From Pseudomonas sp. C2B4 (lineage in GTDB: Bacteria > Pseudomonadota > Gammaproteobacteria > Pseudomonadales > Pseudomonadaceae), in NCBI RefSeq assembly GCF_013359695.1, contig NZ_JABFMU010000004.1:62001-126000 (forward strand): 64,000 bases of DNA, in the 5' to 3' direction. This document shows positions 51,546 through 62,236 of the stretch, piece by piece. A program made the position numbers and the translations under genes. The notes under the pieces are model-generated. The model ran no database searches and was not told the origin of the DNA. It saw nothing but the letters and a program-made list of their open reading frames with translations. Every line of letters begins with the position of its first letter. Within the stretch, counting starts at the first letter, position 1.

Positions 51546-53930
51546 CTAACTGCCGGCGCTTTCGCCCTGTTGCGGACAGAGCACCCGGCGATAGAGTGCG
51601 GCCTGCAAGTCTTCGAATTTTACCGGTTTTTTCAAGTGATCGATCAGCGCGCCGGTCGGGCAACGCTCCCGATCCGTGCCCAGGGCGATCATTAAGACCG
51701 GCAACTCGGCGCAGCCTGGCAGTGCACGGATCTGGCAACAGACAGACACGCCATCCATCGCTGGCAACTGACAATCGAGCAGCACGGCATCAAAGGTTTC
51801 ACGCCGCAGGAAATCGAGCGCGGCGGTGCCGCTGTCAGCGGTACGCACCCGGAACCCGAGTTTGAGCAACATGCCGCGCATCACCAACTGATTGATGCCG
51901 TTGTCATCCACCAGCAGCACAGTGCAGTCCTGCGGCAATCGCAAGCGCGGAAAGTCACGGGTCATCAAGGGCGCTGACGGCGGCTCGATCGCTGGAACTT
52001 CAAACTCAACGTCGAGCTGGAAGCGACTGCCACGTCCAGGTTCGGAGCGGTGCGTCAGGCGGCCGCCGAGCAATTCGACCAATTGCCGGCAGATGGCCAG
52101 GCCGACACCCAGACCGCCGTACTCGCGGGTCATCGAACCGTCGAGCTGGAAAAAACGCTGATACATCGTCGCCTCGCCCAGATCGGTGAAGCCGATGCCG
52201 GTGTCGATCACCGCGAAGGACAACGCCAGTCGCTCCGGGTTGACCGTTTTTCCAGTGACCCGCAGCGCCAAACCACCGACTCGGGTGAATTTGATGGCGT
52301 TGTCCAGCAGGCACTCCAGGCATTGCGCCAGCTTGGCACTGTCGCCATGCAAGCGATCCGGCACACCGGGTGCGACGTCGACCTTGAAGTCCAGCGACTT
52401 GCTCGACGCATTGCCTTCGAATTGCACACGCAATGCGTCGACCACGCCGCGCAAACTGAACGTCGACGGGGAAGCCTTGAGCTTGCCGGCCTGCAATTCG
52501 GTCAGGGTGAGGATGCCGTTGACCATGCGCATCATGTCCCGCGCCGATCCGGCGGCCGTTTGCTGGTACTGCTCCAGCTCCGGGTCCATGTCAACGGTTT
52601 GCATCAGTTCCAGCGAACCGATCACGCCGTTCATGGGCGTGCGCAATTCGTGGGTCAGGGTCGCGAGGAATTCGTCCTTGAGCTGGTTACTGCGCGCCAG
52701 TTGCTGGTTGAGGACTTCCAGCTTTTGCCCGGCGTCGAGCAGGGTTTGCGCCTGCTGCTCACGCATGGCATTGATGCGGTCGGCCAGGGCCAGGGAAAGC
52801 AGCGCCACTTCAATGGCCGAGCCGATCTGGCTGGAGTACATGGTCAGGAACACGTTTGGCAGGTAACCCAGCACCATCAGGGTATTGATGATCCCGCCGA
52901 GCAAAAACGCCGACCAGGCAATGATGAAATAACGCGCGACCCGCAGCCCGCGCAGCCAGGCGAAAAGCCCCGCCGCAAAAATCACCACGGTGAAGATGAG
53001 CGCCAGGGCTGTCGCCAGGCGCAAGGCCAGGGCATAACTGGTCATCAGCGACAGCCCGACCACCAGGGCACTAAACACCACGAGGACCAGCAACAAACGG
53101 TCAAGCCAGCGACTGTGAGTGGCCGTCTGCAGGAAGCTGCGGGCGAACTGACTGCCGAACAGCCCGGCACAGCCAATGAAAAACGGCGTCGCGGCATTGG
53201 CCCACCAGGGGTTGTCCGGCCAGAAGTACTGCACGGCCGCACCGTTCACCGAGAGCTGATACAAGCCGAACGAGGCGATGTAGAAGATGTAATAGAGATA
53301 ACTGGTGTCTCGCACACTCAGGTAAATGAACAGGTTGTAAACCAGCATTCCCAGCAATACGCCGTAGATCAGCCCCAGCACGTAAAGCCTGACCGGCTGC
53401 GCTTCGAGGTACGCGGTGCTTGACCACAAAGTGACCGGCGCCTGGATCGAGCCCTGGCTTTGCAGGCGCAGATAGAGGGTTTGCGATTGGTCAGGGGTGA
53501 AGTCCAGATTGAACAGGTAGTTGTTCTGGCGGATCTCGCGACTGGCGAATGGCAAGGCATCGCCGGTCTGGCGAACCAATTGATAGTTTCCGCTCGCATC
53601 GGGGGAGTACAGGTCAAGGTGATCGAGGGGCGGATAGGCCAGTTCCAACAGCCAGGTACGCTGCGCGGCCGGGTTGGTGGGGCGGTAGTGCAGATCGATT
53701 TTCAGCCAGAACACCGAGCGCGAATACCCGGCGTTGAGGGTGGCTCTGTCATGTGGCTTGAAGTTGCCGGACGCGGCTTGCGCGCGCACATCCGCGATCG
53801 TCGCCTGACCCGCGGCGTCTTCGAACACTTGCAGGGTCCGGCCCAGGGGCAGGCTTTGAGTGAACTCATCGAACTCGACGGCGTTCGCCAAGAGGGGCAA
53901 ACACAACAGCAACATCAGCAAATAGCGCAT
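51546..53930 (-). CDS. ladS: Hybrid sensor kinase LadS
   Basis: A 794-aa hybrid sensor. A signal sequence leads to a periplasmic 7TMR-DISMED2 domain (RSVFWLKIDLHYRP, TWLLELAYPPLDHLDLY), then seven membrane helices (7TMR-DISM), a histidine kinase (ATLTHELRTPMNGVIG with the phosphorylated His) and an ATPase (YGGLGVGLAICRQLVELLGG). The receiver has phospho-Asp in FDAVLLDCQLPAMDG. Length and position next to thiD equal P. aeruginosa LadS. LadS stimulates the GacS/GacA-Rsm cascade and the switch to biofilm life. Divergent from thiD across 291 bp. Confidence 0.87.
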   Translation of the reverse strand: MRYLLMLLLCLPLLANAVEFDEFTQSLPLGRTLQVFEDAAGQATIADVRAQAASGNFKPHDRATLNAGYSRSVFWLKIDLHYRPTNPAAQRTWLLELAYPPLDHLDLYSPDASGNYQLVRQTGDALPFASREIRQNNYLFNLDFTPDQSQTLYLRLQSQGSIQAPVTLWSSTAYLEAQPVRLYVLGLIYGVLLGMLVYNLFIYLSVRDTSYLYYIFYIASFGLYQLSVNGAAVQYFWPDNPWWANAATPFFIGCAGLFGSQFARSFLQTATHSRWLDRLLLVLVVFSALVVGLSLMTSYALALRLATALALIFTVVIFAAGLFAWLRGLRVARYFIIAWSAFLLGGIINTLMVLGYLPNVFLTMYSSQIGSAIEVALLSLALADRINAMREQQAQTLLDAGQKLEVLNQQLARSNQLKDEFLATLTHELRTPMNGVIGSLELMQTVDMDPELEQYQQTAAGSARDMMRMVNGILTLTELQAGKLKASPSTFSLRGVVDALRVQFEGNASSKSLDFKVDVAPGVPDRLHGDSAKLAQCLECLLDNAIKFTRVGGLALRVTGKTVNPERLALSFAVIDTGIGFTDLGEATMYQRFFQLDGSMTREYGGLGVGLAICRQLVELLGGRLTHRSEPGRGSRFQLDVEFEVPAIEPPSAPLMTRDFPRLRLPQDCTVLLVDDNGINQLVMRGMLLKLGFRVRTADSGTAALDFLRRETFDAVLLDCQLPAMDGVSVCCQIRALPGCAELPVLMIALGTDRERCPTGALIDHLKKPVKFEDLQAALYRRVLCPQQGESAGS

Positions 53931-54221
53931 TTATGCCCCAGCGTGGCCTGTCCGGTCCTGTCAGGAAGCCCCCCATTCCTTTTGAGTAGACGTAAAACCG
54001 GTGTTACCTGTTATTAGTTTGGATCCACTCTAGCATAGCCGTTGATGGCCATTGAGCACTACAGAAATTTTTCCTACAAAGGCTCTAGAACGGGCGTTCC
54101 AGCGAAGATTATTGAGCTAGAGCTGTTTGATGGGTCAGATTGCGAAAATGCCATAGATGTATCGGCCGGGCGGGATGACGCCCCACCCGAAAAAAGATGT
54201 TTGGTGGTAAGCTCGCGCACC

Positions 54222-55019
54222 ATGAATATCTACAGCTCTCGCCCCGTTGTCCTCTGTCTCTCCGGCCACGACCCAAGTGGTGGCGCCGGCTTGCAGGCAG
54301 ATATCGAAGCCCTGCTCGCTCAGGGTTGCCATGCGGCTCCGGCCGTCACCGCCCTGACCGTGCAAGACACCGTCAATGTCACTGACTTCCGCGTCCTGGA
54401 CCGTGAGTGGGTGTTGGCCCAGGCCAATGCCGTGCTCAACGACTCCGAAGTCGCAGCCGTCAAACTGGGCATGCTCGGTTCCCTGGAAATGGTCGACACC
54501 GTTGTCGAACTGCTTTCGGCGCACCCGCATCTGCCAGTGGTCTGCGACCCGGTGCTGCGCGCCGGCGGCGGTGGACGACTGGGCAAGGATGAAGTCGGCT
54601 ACGCCATGCGCGAACGCCTGCTGCCCCTGTCGATCATCGCCACCCCCAACCTCCCTGAAGCCCGAATCCTCGCCGAACTGCCAGAAGGCACCGCGGACGA
54701 GTGCGCTGAAAAACTCCTGCCGTTCGTCAAACACCTGCTGATCACCGGCGGTCATGGCGATGAAACCGAAATCCACAATCGCCTCTACAGCCGCGATGGC
54801 TTGCGCGAAACCTACACCTGCCAGCGTTTGCCCGGCAGTTACCACGGTTCCGGTTGCACCCTCGCCAGCGCCCTCGCCGGCCGTCTGGCCCAAGGGGAAA
54901 ACCTCACCAGTGCCGTACAGACTGCACTTAACTACACATGGCGCACCCTGCGTGATGCCGAGCAGTTGGGCAAAGGCCAATTCGTGCCACGCCGCCTGCC
55001 ACTGGACTTCTGTTCGTAA
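54222..55019 (+). CDS. thiD: Hydroxymethylpyrimidine/phosphomethylpyrimidine kinase
   Basis: A 265-aa ribokinase-fold enzyme that phosphorylates HMP and HMP-P for thiamine synthesis. VLCLSGHDPSGGAGLQADIE carries the substrate-binding start, and VKLGMLGSLEMVD, VCDPVLRAGGG and YHGSGCTLASALAG (anion hole, catalytic Asp region) follow. An open frame reaches back to 54042, but those 60 residues are not part of the family; the ATG at 54222 gives the standard length. It is followed by thiE after 18 bp. Confidence 0.93.
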   Translation: MNIYSSRPVVLCLSGHDPSGGAGLQADIEALLAQGCHAAPAVTALTVQDTVNVTDFRVLDREWVLAQANAVLNDSEVAAVKLGMLGSLEMVDTVVELLSAHPHLPVVCDPVLRAGGGGRLGKDEVGYAMRERLLPLSIIATPNLPEARILAELPEGTADECAEKLLPFVKHLLITGGHGDETEIHNRLYSRDGLRETYTCQRLPGSYHGSGCTLASALAGRLAQGENLTSAVQTALNYTWRTLRDAEQLGKGQFVPRRLPLDFCS

Positions 55020-55037
55020 CGCGATGAGGGCTGTCCG

Positions 55038-55661
55038 ATGAAATTACGTGGCCTGTACGCCATTACCGACAGCCATCTACTGGACGGTAAATTGCTTCAG
55101 TACGTGGAGGCGGCGCTGGAAGGTGGCGTCACCCTGCTGCAGTACCGCGACAAGAGCAGCGATGAGGCTCGCCGTTTGCGTGAAGCCGAGGCCCTGCGCG
55201 ACTTGTGCGAACGCTACAAGACCCCGTTGATCATCAATGACGATGCGGAACTGGCCGCGCGCCTGAATGTCGGCGTGCACCTGGGGCAGACCGACGGGCC
55301 GCTCACTCCGGCCCGCGCTTTGCTCGGCTCCAAGGCCATCATCGGTTCGACTTGCCACGCGCAACTCGAACTCGCCGAGCAGGCCGCCAGGGAAGGCGCC
55401 AGTTATGTCGCCTTCGGCCGCTTCTTCAACTCCAACACCAAACCCGGCGCCCCGACCTGCAGCCTCGAACTGCTGGACCAGGCCCGCCGGCAGTTGCACT
55501 TGCCGATCTGCGCCATTGGCGGCATCACCCTGGATAACGCCGCCCCGCTGGTGGCACACGGGGTCCATCTGCTCGCTGTGGTGCATGGCCTGTTTGGCGC
55601 CGAGAGCACGGCTGAAGTGACCCGCCGCGCCCGCGCATTCAACGAATTACTGAAAATCTGA
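55038..55661 (+). CDS. thiE: Thiamine phosphate synthase
   Basis: A 207-aa TIM-barrel enzyme that joins HMP-PP and thiazole phosphate. Family blocks: [71 protein letters not shown] and [13 protein letters not shown]. It lies 18 bp after thiD and 15 bp before hemL, so the three genes form one unit. Confidence 0.94.
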   Translation: MKLRGLYAITDSHLLDGKLLQYVEAALEGGVTLLQYRDKSSDEARRLREAEALRDLCERYKTPLIINDDAELAARLNVGVHLGQTDGPLTPARALLGSKAIIGSTCHAQLELAEQAAREGASYVAFGRFFNSNTKPGAPTCSLELLDQARRQLHLPICAIGGITLDNAAPLVAHGVHLLAVVHGLFGAESTAEVTRRARAFNELLKI

Positions 55662-55676
55662 TTTGAGAGCCCGATC

Positions 55677-56960
55677 ATGTCTCGTTCCGAAACCCTGTTT
55701 GCCAATGCACAGAAACACATTCCCGGCGGCGTGAATTCGCCGGTTCGCGCGTTCAAAAGCGTGGGTGGCACGCCGTTGTTCTTCAAGCACGCCGAAGGCG
55801 CCTACGTCACCGACGAAGACAACAAGCGTTATGTGGATTACGTCGGCTCCTGGGGCCCGATGATTCTCGGTCACAGTCATCCGGACGTGCTGGACGCCGT
55901 GCGCAAGCAACTGGAACACGGCTTGTCCTACGGCGCGCCAACCGAGATGGAAACCCAGATGGCGGATCTGGTCTGCTCGCTGGTGCCGTCGATGGAAATG
56001 GTGCGCATGGTCAGCTCCGGCACCGAAGCGACCATGAGCGCGATCCGTCTGGCCCGTGGTTTCACCGGTCGCGACAGCATCATCAAGTTTGAGGGCTGCT
56101 ACCACGGTCATTCCGACAGCCTGTTGGTCAAGGCCGGCTCCGGCGCATTGACCCAGGGCGTGCCAAGCTCGGCCGGCGTACCGGCAGCCTTCGCCAAACA
56201 CACCCTGACCTTGCCGTTCAACGACATCGACGCGGTTGAAAGCATGCTCGCCGAAGTCGGCCAGGACGTGGCGTGCATCATCGTCGAGCCTGTGGCCGGC
56301 AACATGAACTGCGTACCGCCGGCCCCTGGCTTCCTCGAAGGCCTGCGTACCCTGTGCGACAAGCATGGCGTGGTGCTGATCTTCGACGAAGTGATGACCG
56401 GTTTCCGTGTCGCCCTCGGCGGTGCCCAGGCTCACTACGGCGTAACGCCCGACCTGACCACTTTCGGCAAGATCATCGGCGGCGGCATGCCGGTGGGTTG
56501 CTTTGGCGGCAAACGCGAAATCATGTCGCGCATTGCCCCACTGGGCCCGGTTTACCAGGCGGGCACCCTGTCGGGTAACCCGCTGGCCATGGCGGCCGGC
56601 CTGACCACCCTGCGCCTGATCAGCCGCCCGGGCTTCCACGCCGAGCTGACCGACTACACCACTCGCCTGCTCGACGGCCTGCAAGTGCGTGCCGATGCCG
56701 CCGGCATTCCGTTCGTGACCACTCAAGCCGGTGGCATGTTCGGTCTGTACTTCAGCGGTGCCGACGACATCGTGACCTTCGATGACGTCATGGCCAGCGA
56801 TGCCGCCCTGTTCGGCCGCTTCTTCCACCTGATGCTCGAAGGCGGTGTGTACCTGGCACCGAGCGCCTTCGAAGCCGGCTTCACCTCGATCGCCCACGGC
56901 GAAGCCGAGTTGAAACTGACGCTGGATGCCGCCGAGCGCGCCTTCGCTGCATTGAAATAA
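55677..56960 (+). CDS. hemL: Glutamate-1-semialdehyde 2,1-aminomutase
   Basis: A 427-aa PLP enzyme making 5-aminolevulinate for heme. [71 protein letters not shown] and the PLP lysine in [15 protein letters not shown] are all present. The opposite strand is open over nearly the same length because of codon use; it is a shadow. Confidence 0.95.
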   Translation: MSRSETLFANAQKHIPGGVNSPVRAFKSVGGTPLFFKHAEGAYVTDEDNKRYVDYVGSWGPMILGHSHPDVLDAVRKQLEHGLSYGAPTEMETQMADLVCSLVPSMEMVRMVSSGTEATMSAIRLARGFTGRDSIIKFEGCYHGHSDSLLVKAGSGALTQGVPSSAGVPAAFAKHTLTLPFNDIDAVESMLAEVGQDVACIIVEPVAGNMNCVPPAPGFLEGLRTLCDKHGVVLIFDEVMTGFRVALGGAQAHYGVTPDLTTFGKIIGGGMPVGCFGGKREIMSRIAPLGPVYQAGTLSGNPLAMAAGLTTLRLISRPGFHAELTDYTTRLLDGLQVRADAAGIPFVTTQAGGMFGLYFSGADDIVTFDDVMASDAALFGRFFHLMLEGGVYLAPSAFEAGFTSIAHGEAELKLTLDAAERAFAALK

Positions 56961-56970
56961 ACGCCGGATC

Positions 56971-56998
56971 GCTGACGTTGGCCATCGCCAACGTCAGC
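56971..56998 (+). terminator. Hairpin after hemL
   Basis: The arms GCTGACGTTGGC and GCCAACGTCAGC are perfect over 12 bp with a CATC loop, 11 bp after the hemL stop. No T-run follows, so it may be a pause or RNA-stability element rather than a full terminator. Confidence 0.6.
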
Positions 56999-57186
56999 CT
57001 TGGCCTACATTCCCACGCTTTTTCCTACTCATCTGCCAATAATCCCCTGCAAAGTGGGCGATATAGTTCCCGCGCAGCAGAAAAACGAGTAAAGACTTTG
57101 TAAGGTTGGCCCTGCTTATTTCATAATGCGCGCTTATTGGATCCCCTCGATGGGTCCGCGCGCCCTTCAGAGGTAAGTCGATTCCC

Positions 57187-57741
57187 ATGAACCGCACCGG
57201 CCGCGCCCTTTCACTGGGCTGCCTGTTGCTCCTTCAGCCCCTGCTCGCGCTCGCACAAGCAGGCGGTAACTCGTTGTTAATCCCAGCGATGGGTCGCTGC
57301 ACCCTCAATACTCAGCCGCAAGACCTGGCACAGGCACTCGCCGCCTGCCAGAAAGCGTCGGATGAAGGGGATGCACAAGCGCAATACGAGTTGGGTGAGT
57401 TCTACTACGAAGGCAAAAATGCGCCGCGCGACCTCAATCAAGCCCTGAGCTACTTCGAAAAGGCCTCGCTGCAAGGTCACGCCCAGGCACAATTCAAGCT
57501 CGGCACCATGTTCTTCCACGGCGAAGGCGTCCCGGCCAATAACGTTCAGGCGTACATCCTGCTGAAAATGGCGGCGGTCAATGGGGCGGAAGAGGCGCTG
57601 GATACGGCCGACGAAGTCACCGAGAAAATGCCCCGCCAAGAGCTGGAAGTGGCCACCCAGGTGCTTGGGCAGATTTTCCGCAAATACCTGATGGAACTGC
57701 AGAGCGCCGATGGGCGTACGCCTTTCTCGCCCCTTCCCTGA
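57187..57741 (+). CDS. Sel1-repeat exported protein
   Basis: A 184-aa protein with a signal peptide (LGCLLLLQPLLALAQA) and at least two Sel1/TPR-like repeats: AQYELGEFYYEGKNAPRDLNQ and AQAQFKLGTMFFHGEGVPAN (parts shown). These mediate protein contacts in the periplasm. It has the position of PA3978. Function unknown. Confidence 0.75.
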   Translation: MNRTGRALSLGCLLLLQPLLALAQAGGNSLLIPAMGRCTLNTQPQDLAQALAACQKASDEGDAQAQYELGEFYYEGKNAPRDLNQALSYFEKASLQGHAQAQFKLGTMFFHGEGVPANNVQAYILLKMAAVNGAEEALDTADEVTEKMPRQELEVATQVLGQIFRKYLMELQSADGRTPFSPLP

Positions 57742-57764
57742 TTTTCATATCGCTCTGGCTGGCC

Positions 57765-57861
57765 CCTTCGCGAGCAGGCTCGCTCCCACAATAGATCATC
57801 TGTGGGTGCACATTAATGTGTGCACGCGATCAACTGTGGGAGCGAGCCTGCTCGCGAAGGG
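57765..57861. repeat. REP inverted pair
   Basis: CCTTCGCGAGCAGGCTCGCT and AGCGAGCCTGCTCGCGAAGG, about 55 bp apart, between the convergent Sel1 and DUF1820 genes. Confidence 0.85.
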
Positions 57862-57880
57862 AGCGACTCGGTCTAAAGGC

Positions 57881-58210
57881 TTACTTCTCAGGCATCGGCA
57901 TCGGAAACGGCATCACATTGCCGACCGTACCGCGGGCTTCGCTGATTTTCGGTGTACCCAGACGCTCGACTTCATCGATGCGCACGATCGAGTGCATGGG
58001 CACGAAACTGCGCACGACACCTTCGAATTGCGCCTTGAGTTTCTCTTCGCTCGGATCGACGACCACTTGCGTGCGCTCGCCAAAGACGAACTCTTCCACT
58101 TCCAGGAAGCCCCACAGATCGCTCTGATAGATCTGTTTGGCGTACATTTCGAACACCTGGCCCTGGTTGAGGAAAATCACCTTGTAGATTGGAGCTTCAC
58201 GTTTGGTCAT
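57881..58210 (-). CDS. DUF1820 family protein
   Basis: A 109-aa protein that begins MTKREAPIYKVIFLNQGQVF and contains YAKQIYQSDLWGFLEVEEFVF and SIVRIDEVERLGTPKI (parts). This matches the DUF1820 family of gammaproteobacteria. It is divergent from miaB. The longer open frame to 58354 is rejected because it crosses the miaB promoter. Function unknown. Confidence 0.8.
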   Translation of the reverse strand: MTKREAPIYKVIFLNQGQVFEMYAKQIYQSDLWGFLEVEEFVFGERTQVVVDPSEEKLKAQFEGVVRSFVPMHSIVRIDEVERLGTPKISEARGTVGNVMPFPMPMPEK

Positions 58211-58346
58211 GGTGGGCGAGCAACACATCGGGGAATAAAAAAGAGGGCGCGAACTATAGCATAGCCACCGGACGCGCAACGGTAGGAACCTGGGAACATG
58301 TTCCCTATAATGCGCGGTTCTTCGAATCACGTGATGACCCTTTTCC

Positions 58347-59675
58347 ATGGCCAAGAAGCTTTACATCGAAACCCACGGTTGCCAGATGAACGAGTACGAC
58401 AGCTCGCGCATGGTCGATCTGCTGGGCGAACACCAGGCCCTGGAAGTCACGGCTCGCGCTGAAGACGCCGACGTGATCCTGCTCAACACCTGCTCGATCC
58501 GTGAACGCGCCCAGGATCGCGTCTATTCGCAACTCGGCCGCTGGCGCGAATTGAAACTGGCCAACCCGGACATGGTGATTGCCGTCGGCGGTTGCGTGGC
58601 CAGCCAGGAAGGCGCCGCCATTCGCGATCGCGCGCCCTATGTCGACGTGGTGTTCGGCCCGCAGACCTTGCACCGCCTGCCGGAAATGATCGACGCTGCG
58701 CGCATCAGCAAGTTGCCGCAAGTGGACGTTTCGTTCCCGGAAATCGAAAAATTCGACCATTTGCCCGAGCCGCGCATCGATGGCCCGAGCGCTTACGTGT
58801 CGGTGATGGAAGGCTGCAGCAAGTACTGCACCTTCTGCGTGGTGCCCTACACCCGGGGCGAAGAGGTCAGCCGCCCGTTCGACGACGTGATTGCCGAGAT
58901 CATTCACCTGGCCGAAAACGGTGTGCGTGAAGTGACGCTGCTGGGGCAGAACGTCAACGGCTATCGCGGTGCAACCCATGACGGACGCCTGGCCGATCTG
59001 GCCGAACTGATCCGGGTCGTTGCCGCCGTCGATGGCATTGACCGCATCCGTTACACCACCTCGCACCCGCTGGAATTCTCCGACAGCCTGATCCAGGCCC
59101 ATGCCGAAGTACCTGAACTGGTGAAACACCTGCACTTGCCGGTGCAATCGGGCTCGGACCGGATCCTGGCCGCGATGAAGCGCAACCACACCGCGCTGGA
59201 ATACAAATCCAAACTGCGCAAGCTGCGCGCCGCCGTGCCGGGCATTTGCATCAGCTCGGACTTTATCGTCGGTTTCCCGGGCGAGACCGAAAAAGACTTC
59301 GAACAGACCATGAAGCTGATTCAGGACGTTGGTTTCGACTTTTCCTACTCGTTCGTCTACAGCCAGCGCCCCGGCACCCCGGCCGCCGACCTGGCCGATG
59401 ACACACCGGAAGAGCTGAAAAAAGAACGCCTGAATGCCCTGCAACATCGCTTGAACCAGCAAGGTTTCGAAATCAGCCGACAAATGGTCGGCTCGATCCA
59501 GCGCATCCTGGTCACCGATTATTCGAAAAAAGACCCCGGCGAGCTGCAAGGCCGCACCGAAAATAACCGTATCGTCAACTTCCGCTGTGACAATCCAACC
59601 CTGATCGGCCAGTTTGCGGATGTGCACATCGACGCGGCCCAGCCGCATTCGCTGCGGGGCTCACTGATCCAGTAA
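58347..59675 (+). CDS. miaB: tRNA-2-methylthio-N6-dimethylallyladenosine synthase
   Basis: A 442-aa radical-SAM methylthiotransferase. The N-terminal UPF0004 domain has [16 protein letters not shown] with Cys residues for the second cluster. The radical-SAM CxxxCxxC is in [18 protein letters not shown]-terminal TRAM domain ([19 protein letters not shown]) follows. It adds the methylthio group to i6A37 of tRNA. Confidence 0.94.
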   Translation: MAKKLYIETHGCQMNEYDSSRMVDLLGEHQALEVTARAEDADVILLNTCSIRERAQDRVYSQLGRWRELKLANPDMVIAVGGCVASQEGAAIRDRAPYVDVVFGPQTLHRLPEMIDAARISKLPQVDVSFPEIEKFDHLPEPRIDGPSAYVSVMEGCSKYCTFCVVPYTRGEEVSRPFDDVIAEIIHLAENGVREVTLLGQNVNGYRGATHDGRLADLAELIRVVAAVDGIDRIRYTTSHPLEFSDSLIQAHAEVPELVKHLHLPVQSGSDRILAAMKRNHTALEYKSKLRKLRAAVPGICISSDFIVGFPGETEKDFEQTMKLIQDVGFDFSYSFVYSQRPGTPAADLADDTPEELKKERLNALQHRLNQQGFEISRQMVGSIQRILVTDYSKKDPGELQGRTENNRIVNFRCDNPTLIGQFADVHIDAAQPHSLRGSLIQ

Positions 59676-59686
59676 CACAGCATCCC

Positions 59687-59781
59687 CCTGTGGGAGCGTG
59701 CCTGTTCGCGAATGCGGTTTGACATTCAACCCATGAGTCGACTGTCAGGCCGCTTTCGCGAGCAGGCTCGCTCCCACAGGG
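59687..59781. repeat. REP inverted pair
   Basis: CCTGTGGGAGCGTGCCTGTT and its inverted partner GCGAGCAGGCTCGCTCCCAC, about 40 bp apart, between miaB and phoH. Confidence 0.8.
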
Positions 59782-59880
59782 ACGGTGTTTGGCGCTGGAT
59801 TATTTAAGGCCTTTCGCACCCACGCCACTGGCGTTATCCTAGATTTCATCACTATTGCCCCAGGGCGGCTAAATACGACC

Positions 59881-60888
59881 TTGAACGCACCCATAGAACC
59901 ACATCGTTTTATCCTCGAGCCTTTTGAGGCTCGCCGTTTCGCCAATCTGTGCGGGCAATTCGACGAGCATCTGCGCTTGATCGAACAGCGCCTGACCATC
60001 GAGATCCGCAACCGCGGAAACCAGTTCGAACTGATCGGCGAGCGTAAACACACCACCTCCGCGGAAAACCTCCTGCGCCGCTTGTACCGGGAAACCAAGG
60101 GTACCGAGCTGTCGCCGGACATGGTTCACCTGTTCCTGCAGGAATCCGCCGTCGAAGAGCTGGACAACCATTCCCCCGCCGACGCCGCCGTCGCCCTGCG
60201 CACCAAAAAAGGCATGATTCGCCCACGCGGCTTGAATCAGCAGCGCTACGTGAAGGAAATCCTCGGCAACGACATCAACTTCGGCATTGGCCCGGCCGGT
60301 ACCGGCAAGACCTACCTGGCCGTTGCCTGCGCGGTGGATGCCCTGGAACGCGAGCAGATCCGTCGCATCCTGCTGGTACGTCCAGCGGTTGAAGCCGGGG
60401 AAAAACTTGGCTTCCTGCCAGGGGACCTCAGCCAGAAGATCGACCCGTACCTGCGCCCGCTCTACGACGCGCTCTACGAAATGCTCGGTTTCGAACACGT
60501 CGCCAAGCTGATCGAGCGCCAGGTCATTGAAGTCGCGCCGCTGGCCTACATGCGCGGCCGGACGCTGAACAACAGCTTCATCATCCTCGACGAAAGCCAG
60601 AACACCACCGTCGAGCAAATGAAGATGTTCCTGACCCGGATCGGCTTCGGCTCCACGGCCGTCATCACCGGCGATATCACTCAAGTCGACCTGCCGCGCG
60701 GCACCAAGTCCGGGCTGCACCACGTCATCGAAGTGTTGAAAGACGTGCCGGGCATCAGCTTCACGCATTTCCAGCCCAAGGACGTCGTGCGCCATCCGCT
60801 GGTGCAGCGCATCGTCGAAGCCTACGAGCGTTTCGAGACCCGTGCAGCCGGTGATGCAGCCGCCAAGGAAAGTCGCCGCGATGCTTGA
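59881..60888 (+). CDS. phoH: PhoH-like ATPase (YbeZ)
   Basis: A 335-aa P-loop ATPase. [20 protein letters not shown] is Walker A and [20 protein letters not shown] (partly shown) holds Walker B; the N-terminal part resembles KH-like domains. I place the start at the TTG ([19 protein letters not shown]), as in other pseudomonads, not at the upstream ATG 59785, which lies in the REP-flanked leader. It overlaps ybeY by 8 bp and probably acts with it in rRNA maturation or RNA quality control. Confidence 0.9.
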   Translation: MNAPIEPHRFILEPFEARRFANLCGQFDEHLRLIEQRLTIEIRNRGNQFELIGERKHTTSAENLLRRLYRETKGTELSPDMVHLFLQESAVEELDNHSPADAAVALRTKKGMIRPRGLNQQRYVKEILGNDINFGIGPAGTGKTYLAVACAVDALEREQIRRILLVRPAVEAGEKLGFLPGDLSQKIDPYLRPLYDALYEMLGFEHVAKLIERQVIEVAPLAYMRGRTLNNSFIILDESQNTTVEQMKMFLTRIGFGSTAVITGDITQVDLPRGTKSGLHHVIEVLKDVPGISFTHFQPKDVVRHPLVQRIVEAYERFETRAAGDAAAKESRRDA

Positions 60889-61375
60889 GCTTGACCTGCA
60901 AATCGCAACCGAAGCCGCCGCCCCCAGCGAAGCCGAATTCCGCCAATGGTGCGAACTGGCCCTGCGCCAGCGCACCGCCGACTCCGAGATGACCATTCGC
61001 CTGGTCGACGAAGCCGAAGGCCGCGATCTGAACCACACCTGGCGGCAAAAGGATTACGCAACTAACGTCTTGTCATTCCCGGCCGATGTGCCGGACGAAT
61101 TTCTCGACATTCCGTTGCTGGGCGATCTGGTGATCTGCGTCGCCGTGGTCGAGCGTGAAGCCGCCGAACAGGGCAAGGAGCTCAAGGCCCATTGGGCGCA
61201 CCTGGTGATTCACGGCTGCTTGCATCTACTCGGTTACGACCATATAGAGGACGAGGAAGCCGAAGAAATGGAAGCTCTGGAACGAGAGTTGCTTGCAGAG
61301 CTGGGCTATCGCGACCCGTACGCGGACGACGAAACCGAAACATCCCCAATCATTACAACAAAGGATTCAGAGTAA
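60881..61375 (+). CDS. ybeY: Endoribonuclease YbeY
   Basis: A 164-aa zinc metalloprotein. The metal site is [15 protein letters not shown], the H-x3-H-x5-H pattern. [17 protein letters not shown] is the other conserved block. It takes part in 16S rRNA 3'-end maturation and ribosome quality control. The ATG overlaps the phoH stop. Confidence 0.93.
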   Translation: MLELDLQIATEAAAPSEAEFRQWCELALRQRTADSEMTIRLVDEAEGRDLNHTWRQKDYATNVLSFPADVPDEFLDIPLLGDLVICVAVVEREAAEQGKELKAHWAHLVIHGCLHLLGYDHIEDEEAEEMEALERELLAELGYRDPYADDETETSPIITTKDSE

Positions 61376-61380
61376 TCGCT

Positions 61381-62220
61381 ATGAGCGAAGATCGATCGAG
61401 CAACGGGCAAAAGTCCTGGCTGGGTAAGCTCACCCAGGCTTTTGCCCACGAGCCGAAGAACCGCCAGGAGCTGCTGGAGCTGCTGCGCGATGCACACCAG
61501 AACAAACTGTTGGACAGCGAAGCGCTGGCCATCGTCGAAGGCGCCATCCAGGTGGCTGACCTGCAGGTCCGGGACATCATGGTCCCGCGCTCGCAGATGA
61601 TCAGCATCAAGGCGACCCAGACCCCCCGCGAATTCCTGCCGGCCGTGCTCGACTCGGCCCACTCCCGCTATCCGGTGATCGGCGAAAGCCACGACGATGT
61701 GATGGGTGTCCTGCTGGCCAAGGATTTGCTGCCGCTGATCCTCAAGGAGAACGGCGACAGCTTCAACATCAAGGACCTGCTGCGTCCGGCCACGTTCGTG
61801 CCCGAATCCAAGCGCCTGAACGTGTTGCTGCGCGAGTTCCGCGCCAACCACAACCACATGGCCATCGTCATCGACGAATACGGCGGCGTGGCGGGTCTGG
61901 TGACGATTGAAGACGTGCTGGAGCAGATCGTCGGCGACATCGAAGACGAGCACGACGTCGAAGAAGACAGCTACATCAAGCCACTGCCCAGCGGTGATTT
62001 CCTGATCAAGGCCCTGACGCCGATCGAGAATTTCAACGAATTCTTCGACAGCGAATTCTCCGACGACGAGTTCGACACTGTGGGCGGCCTGGTCATGAGC
62101 GCATTCGGGCACTTGCCAAAACGCAACGAAATCACTGAAATCGGCACCTATCGTTTCCGCATTCTCAATGCCGATAGCCGTCGGATTCATCTGCTGCGAC
62201 TGACCCCTATCGCCCGGTAA
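61381..62220 (+). CDS. corC: CorC/HlyC family CBS-domain protein
   Basis: A 279-aa cytoplasmic protein with a CBS pair (VRDIMVPRSQMISIKATQ; YPVIGESHDDVMGVLLAKDL; MAIVIDEYGGVAGLVTIEDV) and a C-terminal CorC_HlyC domain (PTVGGLVMSAFGHLPKR in outline). It is linked to magnesium/cobalt efflux. Its ATG follows ybeY by 5 bp; a longer frame from 61192 is a shadow of ybeY. Confidence 0.92.
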   Translation: MSEDRSSNGQKSWLGKLTQAFAHEPKNRQELLELLRDAHQNKLLDSEALAIVEGAIQVADLQVRDIMVPRSQMISIKATQTPREFLPAVLDSAHSRYPVIGESHDDVMGVLLAKDLLPLILKENGDSFNIKDLLRPATFVPESKRLNVLLREFRANHNHMAIVIDEYGGVAGLVTIEDVLEQIVGDIEDEHDVEEDSYIKPLPSGDFLIKALTPIENFNEFFDSEFSDDEFDTVGGLVMSAFGHLPKRNEITEIGTYRFRILNADSRRIHLLRLTPIAR

Positions 62221-62236
62221 TCATTTAAGGATAGAA

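Noticed and set aside
52050..53423. 457-codon open frame opposite ladS
   Set aside because: Antisense shadow with composition typical of reverse-complemented coding DNA.
55647..56897. 416-codon open frame opposite hemL
   Set aside because: Antisense shadow; hemL has all family blocks on the other strand.
58305..59648. 447-codon open frame opposite miaB
   Set aside because: Antisense shadow of a clear radical-SAM gene.
59869..61038. 389-codon open frame opposite phoH and ybeY
   Set aside because: It covers two well-supported genes and has no motif of its own.
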